Shown here one piece after another: positions 1-7,500 of a DNA stretch of 9,887 nt. The notes beneath the pieces were generated by a model. It was not told the origin of the DNA. It ran no database searches and was given only the letters and a program-made list of their open reading frames with translations. The stretch is from assembly GCA_017510305.1 (NCBI GenBank), contig JAFWNO010000032.1, positions 1 to 9,887 of the forward strand, in the 5' to 3' direction. This stretch comes from Candidatus Saccharimonadota bacterium (GTDB taxonomy: Bacteria; Patescibacteriota; Saccharimonadia; Saccharimonadales; Saccharimonadaceae). A program made the position numbers and the translations under genes. Position 1 is the first letter of the stretch; every line of letters begins with the position of its first letter.

Positions 1-864
1 GCCGTCTGTCCATACGTATCTTCGAACATCATATAGCTGGCCCATATACTGTGCGCCGTTGATTTGGTCAACATAGTTGAGGACGCTCTTTGCAGTGTCT
101 TTCTTGAATGTGCATGCATTACCCCCGGCAGTAGTTAGATTTCTTTTTGATAGCTTGAACTGTGGGTCTACAGCAGAGCCAATATCATTTCTATCAGTCA
201 AGCCATTCGGAAGGAATCTCCTTCGGATTTCAGGGTTGCTATATCCTGAACTACCTATTACTTTATAATAATCCCAAAATGGCCAAACAGTTCTGGCACT
301 GCAATACCATCTCATGCCATCCGTTTCTTTTTCGCCGCTGTATTCATTGAAAATTTGTTTACCTTTTTCGTCCTTTTTGGGTATAGGCGGAGTGGCAAAG
401 TCAATGTAGCCAAGAGCATACTCCTGATCCACAGGATTCCAGCCTTTAAGACCGTAGTCAGAGCTTTTGTCGTATTTGAAGAACATCGGATTTACACTCG
501 GAGGAATATTACTACCGTATTCTGCCACCAGGCTTTCAATCTCACTGCTCATGACTGGACCACCCTCTATCATACAGCCGGCTTTAAACTTGGCTTTAGA
601 ATTCCCAATAAAACTAGTATCACCGAAAACCATCGTTTCTCCACAGCCGCTTCTAGCCTTGTTGTCTGCTCTATAAAAGTTAAAATACAAAACCCGCTCT
701 ATGTCCCAGTTAGTCCAGTTGCCGTACTTGCGGCGGCTGGCGTCGGCGTTGTTCGACAAGGTGGCACCCATGATGCCGGCGAAGGCGACAAGAGCGACGA
801 GGGTCAGGAAAATGCCGGCGGTCTTTTTATTGACCGTGGCCTTGGGCTCGGCACCGAGTTGCAT
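1..864 (-). CDS. Exported protein of unknown function, N-terminal part (runs off left edge)
   Basis: The minus strand is open for 288 codons from the ATG at 864 to the window edge. The start is chosen because AGGAAGG lies 8 nt upstream; an in-frame ATG at 921 lacks such a site and would add 19 residues. Residues about 13-42 form a signal peptide or N-terminal membrane anchor: a Lys-Lys pair, the hydrophobic core AGIFLTLVALVAFAGIMGA, then NNADA, a possible signal peptidase site. The mature part is polar and rich in Tyr, Trp and Asn, with four visible cysteines (SGCGE, AGCMI, WYCSA, NACTF), which suits an extracellular disulfide-bonded protein. I do not recognise a family. The first ~48 codons are about 62% GC and the next 120 nt about 41%, so export signal and mature part may differ in origin. 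It is divergent from the repeat protein and has its own promoter. Confidence 0.85.
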   Translation of the reverse strand, partial: MQLGAEPKATVNKKTAGIFLTLVALVAFAGIMGATLSNNADASRRKYGNWTNWDIERVLYFNFYRADNKARSGCGETMVFGDTSFIGNSKAKFKAGCMIEGGPVMSSEIESLVAEYGSNIPPSVNPMFFKYDKSSDYGLKGWNPVDQEYALGYIDFATPPIPKKDEKGKQIFNEYSGEKETDGMRWYCSARTVWPFWDYYKVIGSSGYSNPEIRRRFLPNGLTDRNDIGSAVDPQFKLSKRNLTTAGGNACTFKKDTAKSVLNYVDQINGAQYMGQLYDVRRYVWTDG

Positions 865-872
865 CTTTTTTA

Positions 873-879
873 CCTTCCT
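873..879 (-). promoter_or_regulatory. Ribosome binding site fixing the start at 864
   Basis: The minus strand reads AGGAAGG here, 8 nt before the ATG at 864. It decides for this start over the upstream in-frame ATG at 921, which has only an AT-rich sequence before it. Confidence 0.7.
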
Positions 880-930
880 GTGACGACGAATACCCCTCGC
901 GCTAGTTGATTCGCACCTCATTGTGATTCT

Positions 931-959
931 ATTTTAGCATAAACGATTCCGCACGTCTA
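931..959 (-). promoter_or_regulatory. Promoter of the left-edge exported protein
   Basis: On the minus strand TAGACG (959-954, four of six matches to TTGACA) is followed after 17 nt by TAAAAT (936-931), and the TGC just before it makes an extended -10. Transcription would begin near 924, just inside the alternative ATG at 921, which further favours the start at 864. A second -10-like hexamer, TATACT at 964-959, overlaps the -35 and could serve as an alternative promoter, but its own -35 is poor. Confidence 0.5.
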
Positions 960-1030
960 GTATAAATTAGCTATGGGCATTTTGCTAAGGTGTTGGATAA
1001 CTTCTCCCTGGGGGTTAAGCATAAAAGATA

Positions 1031-1059
1031 TTGACATTTTAGAGAGAAAGTAGTATAAT
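1031..1059 (+). promoter_or_regulatory. Perfect-consensus housekeeping sigma promoter of the repeat protein
   Basis: TTGACA (1031-1036), 17 nt, then TATAAT (1054-1059): all twelve consensus bases at optimal spacing, preceded by an A/T-rich stretch. Transcription should start near 1066, giving a 5' UTR of about 107 nt. That leader holds a small dyad (TACTT-AA-AAGTA, 1078-1089), one copy of the 16-bp inverted repeat and a U-rich tract before the ribosome binding site. The gene is probably strongly transcribed unless repressed. Confidence 0.88.
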
Positions 1060-1110
1060 TATAGAGAATCTTTTTCGTACTTAAAAGTAGGGAAGGGGTC
1101 GTATTTTAAC

Positions 1111-1126
1111 ATGATAAGATAAGTTT
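1111..1126 (+). repeat. 16-bp inverted repeat, left copy (5' UTR)
   Basis: ATGATAAGATAAGTTT, containing two GATAA units. Its exact reverse complement lies at 4441-4456, four bases after the stop codon of the repeat protein. This copy is between the predicted transcription start and the ribosome binding site, so the two copies bracket the ribosome binding site and the CDS while promoter and terminator stay outside. Confidence 0.85.
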
Positions 1127-1160
1127 GTAACTCGTCGTTTTTGTTTTCATTTTTTAGAAT

Positions 1161-1167
1161 AGGAGGG
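1161..1167 (+). promoter_or_regulatory. Strong ribosome binding site of the repeat protein
   Basis: AGGAGGG ends 5 nt before the ATG at 1173, after a U-rich leader (about 1135-1156). It is close to full anti-Shine-Dalgarno complementarity and is stronger than the sites of the two minus-strand genes. Confidence 0.85.
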
Positions 1168-1172
1168 AAAAT

Positions 1173-4100
1173 ATGAAGACAAATAAAGTGTTAAAAAGGA
1201 TGCTGACGGTTTTACTGTCGGCGGCAGTTTTTATCTGTTCTACACCGGCCATAGCTTTGGCTGTGGAACCGGAGGCGGAGGGCGCCTTGTTGGCAGACGC
1301 TGTGGTAGAGGAGACTGTTTCAGAAAACTCTATCGTGGAAGAAGCTAGCTCGCTGGGCTCCGTATTGGAAGACATCGTCTCGGAAGACACCGCTTCGGCA
1401 GGCTTTGCCCTGGAGGAAAATAATTCTGAGTCATTTATTCCAGAAGACATCACTGTTTCGGATAAGATAGATGACAATATTACTCCTGACCAGGCATTGA
1501 AGCCGGGTGATTCGGTTACTATCCTATATAGGATGTGGGATGAGAAAGAAGGCTATACGACAGTACCTAAAGGTTATACCTTGATCGATGATGGGTATAA
1601 TATATATAAGTCTACTGTTCCAATTACTGAAACCGCACAGGGGGCTACTATAACGCTTCTTCCGCCACCTGATATACCGCCAGATGACTCCGGCTTAGGA
1701 CAGGTGTTTTGTGGTTGGGCCAGTCCACAAGGTGGATTTAGCTGGATTGAAGGCAGTGTAATTCCACTCAGTATGCTGCCCATCGACGAATGGTCATCAG
1801 AGTATACTTTTACTTTTGTATCTGGGAGACACCTATATGCTTTATACTATGATCTTGACGGTGGGACTTTCGATGACGAGGCTATCAAGAGGGGGGTATA
1901 TCGAAGTAATCGCCCAGATTATTTCCGCCAAGGGGAAGTCTCTTATTATAAAGACAACTTATTCCATTGGACAGGTAAAGAGCATATCATCCCCCCGGCT
2001 GGAGCCGAATTTCTTGGTTGGTCAGTAGATGGTGTCAACATCATCAAAGATCTCGATTGGTACGATTGGGCGGCTAACGGTAATAAAGTCTATCTTAAGG
2101 CTATTTACAGCAACTCTACGCCTCAGCCCATCACCCACACCCTCACCCTCTCGGGGCTCACTGATATCGACCAAGATTCTTTGAATGCCCTGCAGGCTCA
2201 GGGGTTCACCGTCAAAGGTGACACCGCTGCTAAGACCTTTACGAGCACCGACAGCAAGTTCTACTTGCCGGCGCTCAGTAAGCCCGGTAGCAGCTTCCTC
2301 GGTTGGTACGAGACCGGCAAGAGTCCGTCTATGGCTAGCCCGTATGTCGAATTCGATCCGGCTACCAGCTATGACATTAGCTACACGGCTTCCTTCCAGG
2401 AAGACGTCAGCATTAGTCTGAGGAGTAGTCTCACGTTGTACGAGGGGCAAAGCTTCGGTTTATCCGCTACGGTTCGTCCGGAAAACGCCGTTCAGACGGT
2501 CACTTGGGCAAACTCCGATTCGGAAGTTGTTTCCCTTACCAGTAACACGGTCAAGGCTAGAAAGGCCGGAACTTGTAATATCACTGCCACTTCTGTGGCC
2601 GATCCTTCCAAGACAGCAGTTTGTAAGGTTACCGTTTTAAAGTCCGAAGTTACAGAAACGGACGAACACGGCAATCCCATCGACCCTGGCAGTCATGCTT
2701 ATGATGAGGAAACCGGCGAGATGAACATCTGGGTAGCAGGTATCGACAAAGACGGTTATCATTACACCGGCAAGGCTACCAAACCCGAGATGCACGTCTA
2801 TAATGGCGGCAAACTTCTTCGGGAAGGCACAGATTATACGCTCTCGTATAAGAATAATACGAAAGTGTCAACTGACGTTACAAGTGACAAAAAGAAGCCC
2901 CAAGTCACTATCAAGATGAAGGGCCAGTATTCCGGGTCGAAGACAGTTTATTTCGATATTCTGCCGACGCCGCTCAGCGAGCTTACCGCCACAGAGCCTA
3001 ATCTGGATGTGACCTATCAGCTCAAGAAAAAGAACCAGATAAAACCGGTTCTTGAGTATAAAGGCACGAAGATTAAGTATAGCAAAAAGGACTTCAGTTT
3101 CAAGTGGTTTGAGACAGACAGTTGGGGTAACGCTACGGATGTTGAAAGCACTTGTATCGATCCCGGTTCTTATGCTGTAAAGGTTTACGCCGGCAGTTCC
3201 GGCAATTTTACAGCCGATAGTTCAGGGCTCCAGGTGGCTAAGGTTAACGTGCTTGGAAAAATCCCGATTAGTGCAGTTAAGGTCAATGGCTTCAAGTCTA
3301 AAGTTCCGTACAACAATGGAGTCGCGATCGAGCAGCCGGAGATGACCCTGACTTACAAGTCAGGAAAAATCCTGAGGACACTCATCCTTGGAGAGGACTA
3401 CACCGTATCATACGATAATAATCACAACATTGGTACGGCTACGGTTACCTATGAAGGGATGAAGAATTCCTCCGGGAATTACACCGGAGACTTTGCCGGT
3501 AAGATTACCAAGAAGTATCAGATTACCGGTAAATACGCCCTGGATAGCAGCAACACCAAGGTAACTTTAGCAGATGACTCTTATGAGTTCCAAAACGCCG
3601 CCATCAAGCCAGATGTTACGGTTACAGTAACAGCTACGGATGACAATGGCAATCCGGAAAACAGGACTCTGGTAAACGGCAAGGATTATACGGTGACGTA
3701 TAAGAATAATAAAGCCGTAGCTGCTAAAGACGCCGTAAATAGTAATGGTAAGGACATTGCCCCGCAGGTCATTATCAAGGGCAAAGGACGCTATGCAACC
3801 GACAAGCAAGGTATGGTGGAGCGTTTTAACATCACCAAGACCGATCTTTCATCACTGGTGCTTACAATTTCCGATAAGCCCTATAGTAAGAAGGCTGGCG
3901 GCTACAAGTCTACGAAGATTCTCTTCACGGATTGCAATTATCGGGATTTGAAGCTGAAAGCCGGCAAAGACTATACGATAGACTATACTACCTCCGATGG
4001 TAGTGAGACACCTGCCCCTGGGGAGATCGTATATGTCGCCATAAATGCCAAGGAAGGCAGCTCGTATACTGGAAACATAACCGGAGAATACCGAATTACC

Positions 4101-4436
4101 GGCTCCATGTATACAGACATCAGCAAGGCAAAGGTGGTAGTAAACCCCAATTCTAAGGGAAAGACTACTGCTTGTGCTTACACCGGCTCAAAAGTTGAGC
4201 CCGGTCAAACCGATCAGCCTGGCCTTATACTTACTGTCGGCAGCGGCAAGAGCCTGAAGACTTTAAAGCAGGGGGTTGATTATGAGATATTAAGTTATCA
4301 TAACAATATCGACCCTAGCAAGAAGGCTACGATTTTAATTCGCGGCCTTGGTGATTACCGAGGCGTAAGGGCTATTAAATTTACCATATCAGCCAGACCG
4401 GTTGCCTCACATTGGGGCGGAGTCTTCGGCTGGTAA
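1173..4436 (+). CDS. Secreted multi-domain surface protein with InlB-like, Ig-like and six tandem beta modules
   Basis: This is a complete 1087-residue protein. Residues 1-30 are a classical signal peptide (basic start, LTVLLSAAVFIC core, cleavage after ALA). Residues 31-98 are an acidic Ser/Glu stalk with ten-residue repeats. Residues about 105-410 hold InlB B-repeat/Flg_new-like beta segments (FCGW near 179, DLDGGTF near 227, FLGWSVDG near 280, FLGWYETG near 375). Residues about 411-492 look like a Big_2 Ig-like domain (LTLYEGQSFGLSATV, ending CKVTVLKSE). From about 529 to the end come six modules marked by G-x-DYT-x-x-Y-x-NN. There is no LPXTG, membrane anchor or recognisable wall-binding domain; the C-terminus is HWGGVFGW. 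Such architectures are common in Clostridia and Actinobacteria adhesins, so I infer adhesion or surface coating and possible transfer. No enzymatic motif is visible. Confidence 0.95.
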   Translation: MKTNKVLKRMLTVLLSAAVFICSTPAIALAVEPEAEGALLADAVVEETVSENSIVEEASSLGSVLEDIVSEDTASAGFALEENNSESFIPEDITVSDKIDDNITPDQALKPGDSVTILYRMWDEKEGYTTVPKGYTLIDDGYNIYKSTVPITETAQGATITLLPPPDIPPDDSGLGQVFCGWASPQGGFSWIEGSVIPLSMLPIDEWSSEYTFTFVSGRHLYALYYDLDGGTFDDEAIKRGVYRSNRPDYFRQGEVSYYKDNLFHWTGKEHIIPPAGAEFLGWSVDGVNIIKDLDWYDWAANGNKVYLKAIYSNSTPQPITHTLTLSGLTDIDQDSLNALQAQGFTVKGDTAAKTFTSTDSKFYLPALSKPGSSFLGWYETGKSPSMASPYVEFDPATSYDISYTASFQEDVSISLRSSLTLYEGQSFGLSATVRPENAVQTVTWANSDSEVVSLTSNTVKARKAGTCNITATSVADPSKTAVCKVTVLKSEVTETDEHGNPIDPGSHAYDEETGEMNIWVAGIDKDGYHYTGKATKPEMHVYNGGKLLREGTDYTLSYKNNTKVSTDVTSDKKKPQVTIKMKGQYSGSKTVYFDILPTPLSELTATEPNLDVTYQLKKKNQIKPVLEYKGTKIKYSKKDFSFKWFETDSWGNATDVESTCIDPGSYAVKVYAGSSGNFTADSSGLQVAKVNVLGKIPISAVKVNGFKSKVPYNNGVAIEQPEMTLTYKSGKILRTLILGEDYTVSYDNNHNIGTATVTYEGMKNSSGNYTGDFAGKITKKYQITGKYALDSSNTKVTLADDSYEFQNAAIKPDVTVTVTATDDNGNPENRTLVNGKDYTVTYKNNKAVAAKDAVNSNGKDIAPQVIIKGKGRYATDKQGMVERFNITKTDLSSLVLTISDKPYSKKAGGYKSTKILFTDCNYRDLKLKAGKDYTIDYTTSDGSETPAPGEIVYVAINAKEGSSYTGNITGEYRITGSMYTDISKAKVVVNPNSKGKTTACAYTGSKVEPGQTDQPGLILTVGSGKSLKTLKQGVDYEILSYHNNIDPSKKATILIRGLGDYRGVRAIKFTISARPVASHWGGVFGW
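1302..1463 (+). repeat. Acidic ten-residue repeats (stalk)
   Basis: Residues 44-97 divide into five degenerate units of 10, 10, 14, 10 and 10 residues: VVEETVSENS, IVEEASSLGS, VLEDIVSEDTASAG, FALEENNSES, FIPEDITVSD. Each begins with a hydrophobic pair followed by acidic residues and Ser. It probably forms an extended, negatively charged spacer between the signal peptide and the folded domains. Confidence 0.6.
2757..4400 (+). repeat. Six tandem beta modules of about 87-103 residues
   Basis: The hallmark G-x-DYT-x-x-Y-x-NN recurs near residues 551 (GTDYTLSYKNN), 740 (GEDYTVSYDNN), 836 (GKDYTVTYKNN), 931 (GKDYTIDY) and 1034 (GVDYEILSYHNN). A divergent unit (KKDFSFKW, about 638) fills the gap, giving a regular period near 95. 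Units usually open with Y-x-G or an equivalent and close with a GKGxY or YTG turn and a beta strand such as KKYQITG or GEYRITG. The copies are diverged at DNA level, so this is old protein-level repetition. Confidence 0.8.
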
Positions 4437-4440
4437 CATA

Positions 4441-4456
4441 AAACTTATCTTATCAT
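4441..4456 (-). repeat. 16-bp inverted repeat, right copy (after stop codon)
   Basis: AAACTTATCTTATCAT is the exact reverse complement of 1111-1126. It lies between the stop codon of the repeat protein (TAA ending at 4436) and the terminator. I see no clear target-site duplication outside the two copies. Confidence 0.85.
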
Positions 4457-4458
4457 CC

Positions 4459-4487
4459 AAAAAAGGGCCCCCTCGGGGGCTCTTTTT
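4459..4487. terminator. Bidirectional intrinsic terminator shared by convergent genes
   Basis: An A6 tract, then GGGCCCCC, a short loop and GGGGGCTC, then T5. The stem has eight G/C-region pairs (one G-T) extended by A-T pairs, with a U tract on both strands. It lies 22 nt after the plus-strand stop and 33 nt after the minus-strand stop, so it can end both transcripts. Confidence 0.92.
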
Positions 4488-4508
4488 CATGGTTATGTTT
4501 TTCCTTAT

Positions 4509-4569
4509 CCACCAAGCCGCCTAGTATCTAGGTGCGAATTCCTGTGCATAGGTAATAACGGCTTGGTGG
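4509..4569. other. 11-bp inverted repeat enclosing the stop codon of the giant gene
   Basis: CCACCAAGCCG (4509-4519) and CGGCTTGGTGG (4559-4569) are perfect reverse complements. Just inside them the hairpin CCTAG-TAT-CTAGG (4520-4532) covers the TAG stop (4523-4521). In the minus-strand mRNA this would fold the last codons and the start of the 3' UTR into a stem upstream of the terminator, possibly affecting termination or RNA decay. The outer loop is 39 nt, so the fold is uncertain. Confidence 0.45.
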
Positions 4570-7500
4570 GTCTTTTGTGATTCGGCAAGCGCCCAGTAAT
4601 AAACGAGCGGGTGGAGGTCAAAAATTTCAGCAGGAGTAATAGAACCATCACAAGTCAAATCGCGGGTGTAGGCATTGTTAGCAGCAACAGATTTTTTGTC
4701 TGCAGAATAATTTCTAGAATATTCATAGGCCCTACGCTCTGGGAGCTTAGACTCATCGAATCCCACTTTGTCTTTATCTTCTGGCGTAATATTATCTAGA
4801 AAATACTCTTTGGCCAAACTATTGATTCTTTTTTCTATGCAATCAGGCGTTAGGTTTAATTCGCACAGTTTCTCAGCAGCGAGTTTGAATGTTTCCCTCA
4901 CGGTAGAGTTTTTTATGTACCTCTCTAGTTCCTCAGCTAATATATCGTAGGCTGGGTTGCCAACATCTCCGGAGAACCCAGGCCAAGCCCCACCAGTACG
5001 ATTGAGTAGCAATGCCGAGGTGATAACAGGCCCATTAATCTTAAGTGTCTTCCAACAAACATTCGCCCCTGTTTTACCGTTCTCAAACTCTTTGCAGGTA
5101 TTAATATAGCCGCCGTCGTAATTATCTTTCCTGGAGTTCGTGATGAGCCAAGCGTCAATTTGAGAAACCTCTGAGCCAATGCTAATGCTCTCAGCAATCA
5201 ATATAACTTGAGGAATATCGGAAAAAGTATCACCTCCAAACGAAAGCCCATTATCTTTGTTCAACGATAACTCATTTACATTCTGTAAATAACCATCCCC
5301 CCATTCAGAAGAGCTACCATTCTGGCAAATACCATTTTCACCCAAGCAGATGTTTTGGTCGATAGTGAGCCTTCCCTCAACTTCAATGACTAGCACACCG
5401 CTTTCTCGAACAATAGGATAATCACCAATATGATAATTTCCCAAGACTTTTAGATAATCGGCGCCGTTTTGTTTGCCGTAAGTAAAACTCTCCTCGACCT
5501 GCTCCCCACCTAATATTACGCCAGGATCGGGAATTGACGCTTCAGCTCTAGTATAATGGTTTAAGATTCTTTGTTTATAGTCTTCTAGAAAAGTGTTATC
5601 AGTATCTCCAGCAGCGTAATCACCCGCAGAATTTTTCTCCTCACAATCAATATTGGAGATTGTAAGGCGAGATAACTCACAAAAGTCGTTGCCTCTAATC
5701 CCCTTCGCAGCAAAATGCTCAGTATGTGGAATTTTCTGGCTATTTTCACCAAGCGAGCTCCACTCGAACGGATCAGTATAGCCAAGTGCCGAAGCCGAGG
5801 CAAAACCGTTAACTGTTCCTTTTGACACTACGAAATATTCTGCCCATGAGCCAAAGTATGATGACGACGCAGCCCTACGCCGTTTGTCTTTATCGCCGGT
5901 AGGCTTGTCAGTAGCCAATTTGGTATTTACTGATTTGTCAGCTACTAAAGACGTTACGGAGCCTCCGGAGTAAACCCCACCATTCCAGACTTGGAAGTTT
6001 GGCTTTTTAGTGATAGTTCGACAAGTGGCTTTAGACAGCTTCCAACTTTCCACTACGTAATTCTCTGCCTTAGTATTCACGCTATACCTATTAGCAGCAT
6101 ATCTAGGATTATCCTTGTTTCTAATCGGATTGCCGTTGTCATCGACTCGTCCGCTATTGGCTTCGTAAGTTTCATTACCTTCATCATCCAAATACGGGTA
6201 AGCACTCAACTCTTCTCCGGACACGCCATGGGAATCACCATGGTTTATTCCAATTAGAGTGCAATATTTATAGCCGGCCTCCACATCTGGGACCACTCTC
6301 TTAAGATTTTCTTCATGATAGTATTCCTCCTCGCCGGCTGGGTTGCTATCTTTATTGCCTATGCCGTCATTCCCTTCGCTAGCACTACGACCCTTAACTA
6401 CTTCGGACATGCATTCGCCGTAGTCATCCCCAAAATAATACCTAAAATAATTACAAATTGTCTGTTTGTGAAACGGTTGACCTTCCCCATTTAGAATCTG
6501 TTGCAAGGTGTACTCTTTCCCGTCAGAATCCTCACCTGGGTATGTATACGTCTTACCAAGTTCTACCCAATCTGGTATTAGTAACTTGATAAGTTCTACT
6601 TTAGTATTAGGGGGAGTTATCGTGGCATAAGGAGCATACTTACCATTGGCGTCCTTGCTACTTTCTACCAAAGGATTGGATCGAGGTATAATATCGACAT
6701 TAGCACTAATTGTAACTTCCTCACCAGGATAAACCGTATTACTATTTTCACTCTCCATCCCAGCGGAGATATTAGTGTCAAAATTGTACGGGATTACAAC
6801 GTTTGCCGTTTTAATCACGTCTTTAGTACTAAAAACACCTTTACCAGATGAAGTTCTATGCCCTCTATTGTAAAATTCATAAGCGCTGTTATAATCTTCT
6901 GGCAAACCTCTGATCCTTTCGAAATCAAGACGACCCACTTCGGAAGACACCATGTTAGCACCGTCTAGGAATTGTGGCCAAGCAGCTATGTATTTATATA
7001 CTAGCGACTGACTAATAGTCATGCCAACTACACTCGGGATATTATTACCAAACGACCCGTCATCATTAATCTTGCGTAGCAATGAACTCTGGCAATCTTC
7101 CTTGCTCTCCTGGAAACCGGGTATTTGGTATCCCCCTGTGCTTATATTACGCCCATACTTAAGGTCGGAATATGCAGCACAATCGTAATATTGATAACTA
7201 TCTTCCCCACCAGCAGTTTTTTCTTTGTTATCTGGGGAAGCGAAGATAACTTCTGGTGAGCCAGTCGGCAAATCTAGGTATTTAGTATCGATAGTGCTAG
7301 ACGGGTCATAATTTGTATATAGCGATCCTCCGTTCAGCTGGCCACTACGCGCGTGATCATTATTCACATAGATCATATCACCAAGAACATCGTTAGCACG
7401 GCCAAAGAGAAAACTAGCCTGTCGATCAGCGACTATTCCGTTACCCACAACAACTGCAAAGCTGTTGATTATTGGGTTATTTATGCCAGGTTTTACAGTA

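Noticed and set aside
355..909. 184-codon plus-strand open frame
   Set aside because: It lies opposite the left-edge minus-strand gene, which has a signal peptide, ribosome binding site and promoter. The plus-strand translation has no recognisable features or ribosome binding site.
1154..1477. 107-codon minus-strand frame rich in Ser/Glu
   Set aside because: It is the antisense shadow of the acidic Ser/Glu repeat region of the plus-strand protein; its apparent repetitiveness comes from those repeats.
2022..2450. 142-codon minus-strand frame inside the repeat protein
   Set aside because: It is antisense to well-defined InlB-like and Ig-like coding sequence and has no ribosome binding site or protein character of its own.
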